Shown: one piece after another, positions 53,237-60,042 of the stretch
How positions within the stretch are numbered: position 1 is the stretch's first letter
Layout: every line of letters starts with the position of its first letter
Source of the DNA: JAUIIK01 sp041390865
GTDB lineage: Bacteria > Chloroflexota > Chloroflexia > Thermomicrobiales > CFX8
Assembly (NCBI GenBank): GCA_041390865.1
Contig: JAWKPC010000010.1
Location: 82,270-146,269, forward strand
DNA: 64,000 nt
Direction: 5' to 3'
Translations under genes and position numbers: made by a program
Notes under the pieces: model-generated
The model's input: the letters and a program-made list of their open reading frames with translations, nothing else
Database searches by the model: none
Told to the model about the DNA's origin: nothing

Positions 53237-53311
53237 TTGCTATGCCTCTCCAGTGAACCATCATGTTCGTTCTCAATGGCGGGCATTGTCGCATGGAACG
53301 GACGTCTTCGC

Positions 53312-54715
53312 TCAGCTCAGGAACGTTCCGCGCATCTCCATCGGCTGCGACATGAGCCACAGCGACGCGGCGAAGATCAGCAGCGTGAGTATGGCCCAGG
53401 GAATCGCCCCCCGAACTGCCCGGGAACGCCCGAACTCATCCCGGCTGATCCTGTAGAGAGCCACCAGCGTCATGAGCAAGCCAAGCTGGAGGACAACCAT
53501 CTCGATCGAATCGATCACCGAAATTGGAAGCAGCTCTGCCAGGTCGCGGCGCGGCTGCCCGAACAGATCGATACCGATATCCATCAGGAACTGCTGCGAG
53601 ACCGGAACGATCGTCAACGCGCCGGTAAAGAAGTGAAATCCGTAGTGGGCCAGCCACATCGCGAACCCGATCGGCACCAGACCGAAGCTGAACCGAGAGA
53701 TGATCGGAAGCAGGGGCCGGTCCGCACGGGTCAATGCCCGGCTGGCCCAGGCGGTGTACGACACCAGCAGCGCCGGAATAACGATGAGACCGACCAGGAA
53801 GACGACGCCAAGGACGGCCGGCTCGGACTGGAGACCCAGGACGCCTGCGAGCCAGCGCTCGAATCTGAAGACCGGGCCGACCATCCCGAAAGCGTTGAGC
53901 AACGACCCGAACACGAGTACCAGAGCAAGCATCGCGAAATCGGGACGCTCGCTCAGCCGCCCGATACCGGATCGGTTCCTGTCTCGCCGATATTCATCGA
54001 GCGGGTTCCGGGCGATGATCCCGACGTTGTCATAGGGACAGGCCTGGATGCAGTCCAGACAGAAGGTGCAATCCAGATTCCCATGCTTGCGCTGCTGGAA
54101 GAGATACAGTTCGCAGCCGCTCTGGACGATCGCGCCGGACGCCGAGTCGCGCCGGCCGGTGATGCAGTCTTTCGTCCGGCAGCTCTCGCAGGTTGAGGTA
54201 TCGCGTACTTTGACCTCGAATGGCGATGCCATCGAATTGACGAAGTGGAACTGGCCGATCGGACAGACGTGCTTGCAGAATGCCGCGCCCTTGAAGAATC
54301 CATCAACCAGGAAGGCTCCGGCGAAATAGGCGACGGCGACCCATGCCGTCAGCCAGGGGCTCGCCCAGAGGTCGAACGCCTCGTAGGCCCAGAAGAACGC
54401 AACCAGCAGGACGATCGCCAGCCACTTTCCGGGAAGCCAGGCGGGCCAGTTCCAGCGGCCCGGGAGCCACCATTTCGCCGGGCGGCGGACGAGCATGAAC
54501 GGACAGCCCATGCAGAACAGATTTCCGAAGATCAGCAGCGCAAGAACGACAAACCCGCGCCAGTGAACCCAGGGTATGACGCCGGCGAAGTTTTCGGGTG
54601 CGCTCGATGGACCGATGAAGCCGTCGATGATGATCAGACCGGCGATGAGCAGCATCGGGATCTGAATGACCGTTCGGGCATGCTTCCAGTTCAGCAGCCG
54701 CCCGACAACCGGCAA
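53312..54715 (-). CDS. Membrane-bound 4Fe-4S polyferredoxin (NapH/NosR/CcoG-like)
   Basis: The product of about 467 residues has several membrane helices flanking a cytosolic iron-sulfur region. Cysteine blocks are GNLFCMGCPFML, FCKHVCPIGQ, CESCRTKDC and the ferredoxin motif CTFCLDCIQACPYDN. This is the arrangement of NapH, NosR and CcoG relatives, which pass electrons across the membrane or reduce copper during metalloenzyme assembly. Genes for a YtkA/FixH-like lipoprotein, PCu(A)C and SCO lie directly upstream, so copper-site maturation of a CuA-type oxidase or related enzyme is the likely role (inference). The start is uncertain: TTG 54715 is in frame, and the frame runs on upstream into the preceding gene without a better codon. 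Confidence 0.82.
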   Translation of the reverse strand: MPVVGRLLNWKHARTVIQIPMLLIAGLIIIDGFIGPSSAPENFAGVIPWVHWRGFVVLALLIFGNLFCMGCPFMLVRRPAKWWLPGRWNWPAWLPGKWLAIVLLVAFFWAYEAFDLWASPWLTAWVAVAYFAGAFLVDGFFKGAAFCKHVCPIGQFHFVNSMASPFEVKVRDTSTCESCRTKDCITGRRDSASGAIVQSGCELYLFQQRKHGNLDCTFCLDCIQACPYDNVGIIARNPLDEYRRDRNRSGIGRLSERPDFAMLALVLVFGSLLNAFGMVGPVFRFERWLAGVLGLQSEPAVLGVVFLVGLIVIPALLVSYTAWASRALTRADRPLLPIISRFSFGLVPIGFAMWLAHYGFHFFTGALTIVPVSQQFLMDIGIDLFGQPRRDLAELLPISVIDSIEMVVLQLGLLMTLVALYRISRDEFGRSRAVRGAIPWAILTLLIFAASLWLMSQPMEMRGTFLS

Positions 54716-54768
54716 GAGAAGAACGTCGAATCGACCGCGGCGCGAGGATCGTGCTGCGGCCGCAGAAG

Positions 54769-55203
54769 TCAGCTCGACACTCCTTCGAGGTCGAACGTCC
54801 GCTCGAACTCCTCGCCATCGGGAAGGGTGCCGGATACGGTAATGATCCAGTCGCCGCCCATCGTGAACTGGAATCCGTCGCTGACGTACCGGCCGTCCTG
54901 ATCTTCCGGCGCATCGACGATGACCGGCTCCATGCCGGCATGGCTCATGTTGCCCTCGATCTCGAGGTCGGCGTCATCGATCGGTTCGCCGTCCGGGTCG
55001 GTCAATCGCACGGTAATGACCGCTGGCCCCATTTCCGGAGGGTCCGGAGAGACATCGATCTCGACCTGCACATCGCCGGAGTTAGCGTCATCATCGCCGC
55101 CACGGCTACAGGCTCCGGTGACTGCAACGACCAGCATGAGAAGCACGAAGACGAATCGACCCGCTCGCACCGATCGCCATTTTCGGGTCTCCAGACGCAG
55201 CAT
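54769..55203 (-). CDS. YtkA/FixH-like lipoprotein
   Basis: The 144-residue protein has a hydrophobic signal (FVFVLLMLVVAVTGAC) ending in a lipobox-like Cys, then an Asp-rich spacer (SRGGDDDANSG) and one immunoglobulin-like domain. In that domain, strands carry VITVRLTDPDGEPIDDADLE, NMSHAGMEPV and GGDWIITVSGTLPDG. The Met/His cluster (MSHAGM) is typical of the YtkA/FixH group and suggests copper contact outside the membrane. Its ATG shares one base with the TAA of the PCu(A)C gene (TAATG), so the two are coupled. Role inferred from context: partner in copper delivery. Confidence 0.8.
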   Translation of the reverse strand: MLRLETRKWRSVRAGRFVFVLLMLVVAVTGACSRGGDDDANSGDVQVEIDVSPDPPEMGPAVITVRLTDPDGEPIDDADLEIEGNMSHAGMEPVIVDAPEDQDGRYVSDGFQFTMGGDWIITVSGTLPDGEEFERTFDLEGVSS

Positions 55204-55772
55204 TACGGCTGCCGGACCTCGACCTCGACGGTCATCTCACCGGCTTCCTCGAACTCGAAGTCGACGTCGAAGGTGTCGCCTTCTTCGAGGCTCCGGGTCA
55301 GACCGATCAGCATGACATGCAGCCCGCCCGGCTCGAGGACGACCGTTTCACCGGCGGGGACCTCGATTCCCCCGTCGACCTGACGCATCTGCATCACGCC
55401 TTCGACCATCGTGACGTTGTGAAGCTCGGCCGTGCCCGCCACGTCGGTGGTTGCCGAGAGGAGCACATCATCGACGTCGCTGTTGTTCTCGATGGTCACG
55501 TAGATGACGCCGTTCGTGCCGCCCATGTCCATGGTTTCGTCCATGGAATCTTCGCCGGCCGTGGCATCTCCTTCGGGGCTCTCCATCTCGTCATCGCCAG
55601 CACCCTCCAGCAGCACCGCCGGACGCGACCATGCATCGGAGACGGTGACGCTCCCGCCATCTGCATCGTCGTCATCGTCGCCGCAAGCGCCGAGCATAAA
55701 CATAAGAACCAGGGTGAAACCGATCAGCACCAAGGTCCGCCGTCCCGGTCGTCGACGAGTGATTGACTCCAA
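55203..55772 (-). CDS. PCu(A)C-type periplasmic copper chaperone lipoprotein
   Basis: The 189-residue protein has a lipobox (MFMLGAC), an acidic spacer (GDDDDDADGG) and a cupredoxin-like PCu(A)C domain. The copper ligands are visible as His and Met in AELHNVTMVEGVMQMRQV and LEPGGLHVMLIGL. The insert between strands (residues about 55-85) is rich in Asp, Glu and Met, which may add metal-binding capacity. PCu(A)C proteins hand Cu(I) to the CuA or CuB centre of haem-copper oxidases, usually together with SCO, encoded 99 nt upstream on the same strand. It is surface-anchored. One of the few genes here ending in TAA. Confidence 0.9.
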   Translation of the reverse strand: MESITRRRPGRRTLVLIGFTLVLMFMLGACGDDDDDADGGSVTVSDAWSRPAVLLEGAGDDEMESPEGDATAGEDSMDETMDMGGTNGVIYVTIENNSDVDDVLLSATTDVAGTAELHNVTMVEGVMQMRQVDGGIEVPAGETVVLEPGGLHVMLIGLTRSLEEGDTFDVDFEFEEAGEMTVEVEVRQP

Positions 55773-55871
55773 GATCGTGCCCCCTATGACTGGCGATCCA
55801 AACTCTGACGGGGAGTGTATAGAACCGGATGACCGTTGGACATACGAGAACCGGGTATGCCTACCGGGCAG

Positions 55872-56468
55872 CTAGAGTAGATTTCCGAGATCGTTCGTCA
55901 CCTGATCGACCGTGAGATCGTAGGGCAGATACAAGCGCTGGTGCCCGTCACGATCGACCACGACGAGGGTGGTCGTGTGATCGACGAGATAGCCTGAGGC
56001 GTCGCTTCCCTGGCTCTTCTGGAAGAAGATCCCGAATTGAGTAGCGACCGCGCGAATCTGATCTTCGGTGCCGGTCAGGCCGACGAAATTCGGGTCGAAC
56101 GAGGCCATATACTGGCCGAGCCGCTCCGGGCTGTCCCGCTCCGGGTCGACTGAGATCATCAACACCTGAACGTCATCCGCGTCATCGCCGAGTTGCTCGC
56201 GCACCTTCGTCAGCTTGCTGAGCGTCGCCGGGCAGAAGTCCGGACAGTTCGTGTAACCGAAATACATCACGACCAGTTCACCGCGGTAGTCACTGAGGTT
56301 GACCGGCCCATTCGCGCTCTCCAACTGGAACTCCTCCGGCGAACCTTCGGCGTCGACGATCGTGCCGTTGTAGGTCTCACCTGCCGACAGCAACCGGGGA
56401 ACGACGAGCGATCCGGCTAGAAGGATCAACGCCACTCCGGCAATGACATAGAGCCACGTCCGCTTCAA
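55872..56468 (-). CDS. SCO1/SenC/PrrC-family copper chaperone
   Basis: This 198-residue thioredoxin-fold protein has one N-terminal helix (WLYVIAGVALILLAGSLVV) as membrane anchor. The copper/thiol motif is C75-PDF-C79 in FGYTNCPDFCPATL, and the distal His lies in SGYLVDHTTTLVVVD. It delivers or prepares copper for the CuA site of cytochrome c oxidase. I favour TTG at 56468 because GGAGG lies 7 nt before it; a GTG at 56483 that overlaps the stop of the lyase gene would add five residues. PCu(A)C follows on the same strand, as in many oxidase-assembly loci. Confidence 0.92.
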   Translation of the reverse strand: MKRTWLYVIAGVALILLAGSLVVPRLLSAGETYNGTIVDAEGSPEEFQLESANGPVNLSDYRGELVVMYFGYTNCPDFCPATLSKLTKVREQLGDDADDVQVLMISVDPERDSPERLGQYMASFDPNFVGLTGTEDQIRAVATQFGIFFQKSQGSDASGYLVDHTTTLVVVDRDGHQRLYLPYDLTVDQVTNDLGNLL

Positions 56469-56482
56469 CCCGCTATCCTCCA

Positions 56483-57322
56483 CTACCTCGTATCCGACCA
56501 GCGCGTAACGATGGCGCGAAATCGCTCGGCCACCGGCGGGTCGATCATCTGTCCATCGACGGCAACAGCGCCTTCTCCGCGACCGACAGCCTCGTCATAG
56601 GCGGTCACAACCCGCACGGCATGATCCAGTTCTTCCTCCGACGGCCTGAATGTCTCGCGGATGACCGGAACCTGGGCCGGATGGATCGCGAACTTCCCAT
56701 CCATACCGCTTGCAGCTCCACGCCGGGCGTCGCCGCGAAGCACATCGAGATCGCGGAAGTCGGGGCAGATCGAATCGTAGGAAGCAATGCCGGCAGCTCT
56801 GGCCGCTGCGACGAGGAGAAAACGAGGGACATTGAATTCAGCTGCTTCCGGAGTCCGCTGCATACCCATCCCGAATGCAAGGTCCTCACCGCCGAGGCAG
56901 AGCCCGTCGACGAGCATATGATCGGCTAGCTCTTCCAGATGAAAGAAGACTCTCGGCGTCTCCACCGTCACGATCACGTTCCGCGCCATGAGGTCCAGCG
57001 GCTCATCGAGCATCTCGATCTCAAGCGACCTGTCGACTTTGGCAATCACGACGCCAACGTCCGGATACTCTTTCAAGACCTCGGCATCCGTCGCACCCAT
57101 CCCGGCACGCGGCGGGTTCACTCGAACGTATGGTCGGGCGAATCGCTCATCCCAGTTGTCGAGTGCTGCCCGGACTCGCTTGCGGGCGTTCGGCTTCTCG
57201 TCCGGAGGCACACTGTCCTCGAGATCGAACACGATGGCGTCGACATCGATCTCATGTGCCTTCTCGACCATTCGCTCCCGATGTCCAGGAACGAAGAGGA
57301 GGGCAAGTGGAGGGATGGTCAA
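56483..57322 (-). CDS. HpcH/HpaI aldolase / citrate-lyase-beta-like (CitE) CoA-ester lyase family
   Basis: The 279-residue TIM-barrel protein has RPYVRVNPPRAG, VIFDLEDSVPPDEK with the metal-binding acidic residues, VETPRVFFHLEEL, LGGEDLAFGMGM, and GMDGKFAIHPAQV near the end, all hallmarks of CitE-like malyl- or citramalyl-CoA lyases. They cleave beta-hydroxyacyl-CoA or related esters with Mg2+. The actual ester is not evident. I choose TTG 57322, just 5 nt after the CBS gene stop, where the protein begins TIPPLALLFVPGHRERM; the longer frame upstream has no family similarity. It lies between CBS and SCO genes and is probably cotranscribed without being functionally related. Confidence 0.85.
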   Translation of the reverse strand: MTIPPLALLFVPGHRERMVEKAHEIDVDAIVFDLEDSVPPDEKPNARKRVRAALDNWDERFARPYVRVNPPRAGMGATDAEVLKEYPDVGVVIAKVDRSLEIEMLDEPLDLMARNVIVTVETPRVFFHLEELADHMLVDGLCLGGEDLAFGMGMQRTPEAAEFNVPRFLLVAAARAAGIASYDSICPDFRDLDVLRGDARRGAASGMDGKFAIHPAQVPVIRETFRPSEEELDHAVRVVTAYDEAVGRGEGAVAVDGQMIDPPVAERFRAIVTRWSDTR

Positions 57323-57327
57323 TGCAA

Positions 57328-57810
57328 TTACATTCCTGGTGGTTCGCGCTCGAGGACAATCGTCTCGCTGCCGCACTTCGGGCAGACGCTCAGTCGCTCG
57401 AAGCCCCGCGTATAGTAGCCGCAAGCCTCGCAGGACCAGCGGGTGAGCGCGAACAGGCGGATGAGATCGGAACGCGAGATGATCCCGACGACCTTGCCGT
57501 CGGTAACGACCGGCAGGCGACGAATCTGCTGCTCGATCAACATCCGGGCGATCGTTTCGGGGTCGGTGTCCTCGCCGACGGTAATGACCGACTGGGTCAT
57601 GATCTCGCCGACGGTGTCCCCGCCTCGAGCCAGGACGTCGAATTCGGAAACCACGCCGATGAGCGTGCCCTCGTCGTCGACGACCGGAACACCGGAGATC
57701 GACTGCTCGAACATCGTTCTGGCTGCGGCCTCAACCGACGTTGAAGCTTCCACAGTGTGCACATCGGTCGTCATGATGTCCCGGGCGTATAACGTCAGCG
57801 TCGCGGACAT
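57328..57810 (-). CDS. Tandem CBS-domain protein with C-terminal zinc ribbon
   Basis: This protein has about 160 residues. Two CBS motifs come first: ARDIMTTDVHTVEASTSVEA with SGVPVVDDEGTLIGVVSEFD, then GEIMTQSVITVGEDTDPETI with RRLPVVTDGKVVGIISRSDL. They form one Bateman module for adenine-nucleotide sensing. The end has CEACGY and CPKCGS cysteine pairs, a zinc ribbon that may bind nucleic acid or protein. Start uncertain between ATG 57810 and ATG 57822. It ends with TAA directly ahead of the CitE-like gene, so it heads the minus-strand run. Target enzyme unknown. Confidence 0.85.
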   Translation of the reverse strand: MSATLTLYARDIMTTDVHTVEASTSVEAAARTMFEQSISGVPVVDDEGTLIGVVSEFDVLARGGDTVGEIMTQSVITVGEDTDPETIARMLIEQQIRRLPVVTDGKVVGIISRSDLIRLFALTRWSCEACGYYTRGFERLSVCPKCGSETIVLEREPPGM

Positions 57811-57822
57811 ACCGTTTCCCAT

Positions 57823-58197
57823 CTGAGTTCGTGTCTGAAGCGCTTGTTCACCATCGCCTGTCGCGGCGACGTTCCCTAGCATTGTACTTGGCTGGTGATT
57901 GAGTCGCCGCCACCGGGCACGGTCGGCGATGCGAGTCTCCAACGGCGGGCGAACGTTTCGCCACGGGCATCCCGGGGAACGAGGGATCCAGCTGCGCGGG
58001 CTTGCAGACTCGTCGTACGCAAAGGCTGTTTGAGATTGCGGAGCGGAGGATGCGTGCGCCTGTTGAAGGCAGCGTCGCGACCGTGGCTCTTCCGCTGTCG
58101 GGAAGCCGGATGGAGCCGCAGATTCGCCGATAACATCTACTCCGCCGAATCCCACGGCTCTTCTAACCTCAATAGGCGTGACGCCGGCGGGCTGGCA
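57823..58197. other. Intergenic region upstream of the CBS gene
   Basis: About 375 bases without a gene I can support. A TACAAT on the minus strand near 57880 could be a -10 box for the CBS gene, but no -35 partner is clear. Long frames across it lack similarity and ribosome sites. Confidence 0.4.
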
Positions 58198-59391
58198 CTA
58201 CGCTCCGGTGAGGGCGTCCAGCTCGTCGAGCAACTCGGGCCGCAACTCCCGGCTCCGCGAACGGATGTCATTCACGATCTGATTCGGAGAACGAGGATCG
58301 TCAGCCATGATCGGTCCGGTTTCCGCCAGCAGCTTCTCGCGGTAGATTCGCTCGAGGGTTCCTCGAACCCTCCGCACCTCGGCATTCATCGACGAATCGC
58401 CGTCGTTCTCGATCCGGCCGCGAATCTCGTCCATCCCGACCGGCAAGGATATGGCTTCGCTCACAGCCTTCCGGGCGATCGTGACGTCCCGCAAGTCGCG
58501 GTGCCAGTTGATGAGCAATCCATAGGCGGATTGAGCCGACATCGCCCGCTTCGCCGTTTCAGCCGCCACGAGTCCAGGCTCGGGAGCCTCCGGCTGGGAC
58601 GGCGCGTCGAAGAGCGGCTTGGTTTGTTCTTCCCAGAGAAAGAAGCAGGCACAGGAGACACGGAGATAGTAGACGGCCGCGAGAAGATTCTGGCGAGGAC
58701 TAACCGGCAATCCATCCAGCCTCGCAACGGTCGGGATCAGCCGCTCGGCGTCGGCCCCCTCGAACAACGTCGATGGATCGACCGGGATTCGCACGACGAT
58801 ATCGTCATCCGGGGAAGCCTGCCGTCCTCGGCCGGCCCGGGCCAGGAGCGCATCGGTAAATGGCGAGTCGGGACTGATGAAAATGCCCGGCAGTACGAGC
58901 ACCTCGCCTGCATCCACACTATCGAACGCCGCAATGAGAAGATCCCTCGTCACGCCGGTCTCCGGCACGCGCACGAGATCCTCAACGACCTGGATGCTCA
59001 CCTGGCTCTTCTTGATCCGGTCAGCTGCGAACTTCGCGTCGGCAGCCTGCACGACGGGACGCCCTCGTTCATCTTCACCGATCAGGAGGAAGTCGGGGTT
59101 TGCCAGCTGATTCAGGTTCGCCTCGCGCTCGATTTTCGGGTTGTCGTCCAGCCGCAGGACAGTCCGCAGCCGGTGGGACGCGCCTCCAGGAACGTGGACG
59201 TCATCTCCGATTATCGAGTGAAGATAGTTGCGACAGTGGTCGGCCCAGGAATCGCCGAGCAGCATGCTTGCCCCACCCCGGTCGCTCCAGGACATCAGGC
59301 GGCGGTTGAAAATGGCATCGATCAGGGAATTTCCCGGTAGGCGCCGGTCTTGCACGTCATAGCCCGTATCCGCGAGCTGCCGGCGCGCCAC
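58198..59391 (-). CDS. Uncharacterised protein with PD-(D/E)XK nuclease-like motif
   Basis: I do not recognise this 397-residue protein. Residues 99-120 read P-D-F-L-L-I, then, after a charged turn, VVQAADAKF. That is the P-D ... D-x-K spacing of PD-(D/E)XK nuclease folds (D100, D118, K120), with acidic residues E88/E90 upstream. The rest is helical, with SCACFFLWEEQTKP in the middle and a charged C-terminal part (RRVRGTLERIYREKLL). The GTG start shares one base with the RidA stop (TAGTG), so it is coupled to ridA. No methylase or restriction partner is near. A DNA-cleaving role is a hypothesis only. Confidence 0.55.
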   Translation of the reverse strand: MARRQLADTGYDVQDRRLPGNSLIDAIFNRRLMSWSDRGGASMLLGDSWADHCRNYLHSIIGDDVHVPGGASHRLRTVLRLDDNPKIEREANLNQLANPDFLLIGEDERGRPVVQAADAKFAADRIKKSQVSIQVVEDLVRVPETGVTRDLLIAAFDSVDAGEVLVLPGIFISPDSPFTDALLARAGRGRQASPDDDIVVRIPVDPSTLFEGADAERLIPTVARLDGLPVSPRQNLLAAVYYLRVSCACFFLWEEQTKPLFDAPSQPEAPEPGLVAAETAKRAMSAQSAYGLLINWHRDLRDVTIARKAVSEAISLPVGMDEIRGRIENDGDSSMNAEVRRVRGTLERIYREKLLAETGPIMADDPRSPNQIVNDIRSRSRELRPELLDELDALTGA

Positions 59392-59816
59392 TAGTTAGCA
59401 TCCTCGATGGGAGAGGCCGAGCCGATCACGGCGTCGGCGTCGATCTCAACCAGCATGCGGGGATCGGCGAGCGCGGCGACGGCGAGGAGGGTATTTGCCG
59501 GACGAATCGGCTGGAACGTCTCGGCGAGCGCGCGGCTCACTTCCGGAGTGTCGTCGATCCGCGTCAGATAGACCCGGTAACGCACGATGTCATCCATCGA
59601 AGCGCCGGCCTGACCCAATGCCCACTCGATCGTTTCCAGCGTCTGCTTCGTCTGCGCGTAGGGATCGTTCTCACCCACCAGCGTACCGTCGCCCTTAAGC
59701 GCGGTCGTGCCGGAAACGTAGACGTGGTCGCCGACCTTAACCGCGCGGGAGTATCCAACGCTCACCTCATAGGGATTCCCGGTCGATATTCTCGTTCGCT
59801 GTTTCCCAGTATTCAT
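59391..59816 (-). CDS. RidA/YjgF/YER057c/UK114 family protein
   Basis: The 141-residue protein shows RidA features: NPYEVSVGYSRAVKVGDHVY at the N-end, VSGTTAL, QTKQTLETIEWALGQAG, and the substrate-binding IRPANTLLAVAALADPRMLV with the following EIDADAVIG. RidA hydrolyses reactive enamines and imines formed by PLP enzymes. The Arg that binds the carboxylate in true RidA is not clearly kept, since RPANT replaces the usual RPARS-like block, so it may belong to an Rid subfamily with another role. I choose ATG 59816 with GGAAGG upstream; ATG 59864 would add 16 residues. It is coupled to the PD-(D/E)XK-like gene. Confidence 0.88.
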   Translation of the reverse strand: MNTGKQRTRISTGNPYEVSVGYSRAVKVGDHVYVSGTTALKGDGTLVGENDPYAQTKQTLETIEWALGQAGASMDDIVRYRVYLTRIDDTPEVSRALAETFQPIRPANTLLAVAALADPRMLVEIDADAVIGSASPIEDAN

Positions 59817-59955
59817 CAGGTATTCATGCCTTCCCGTAGCGCCCGGCGAGCGATTGCTGGGCATCAGGATGGTACCGCACCATAGAACGTTATCTAGATC
59901 ATTCTGTACCGCTCTGCTGTACGATCACCCATGTGTACCCGTACTTTCGGGCGAT

Positions 59956-59983
59956 TTGATAGCTATTTGGTCATACGTACGAT
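59956..59983 (+). promoter_or_regulatory. Possible promoter of the GAF-GGDEF gene
   Basis: TTGATA (59956-59961), a 16-base spacer and TACGAT (59978-59983) lie 59 nt upstream of the start, in an AT-richer stretch of the divergent gap. Confidence 0.5.
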
Positions 59984-60042
59984 TGTCTTTAGTGCGTGCT
60001 TGCCGGAACGTCAGGTAGGCACAATATTTGAAGGATTCAGCG

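Noticed and set aside
57895..59340. Long plus-strand frame of 481 codons opposite the PD-(D/E)XK-like gene
   Set aside because: The minus-strand gene is coupled to ridA through TAGTG and has a ribosome site; the plus-strand product has low-complexity antisense composition.
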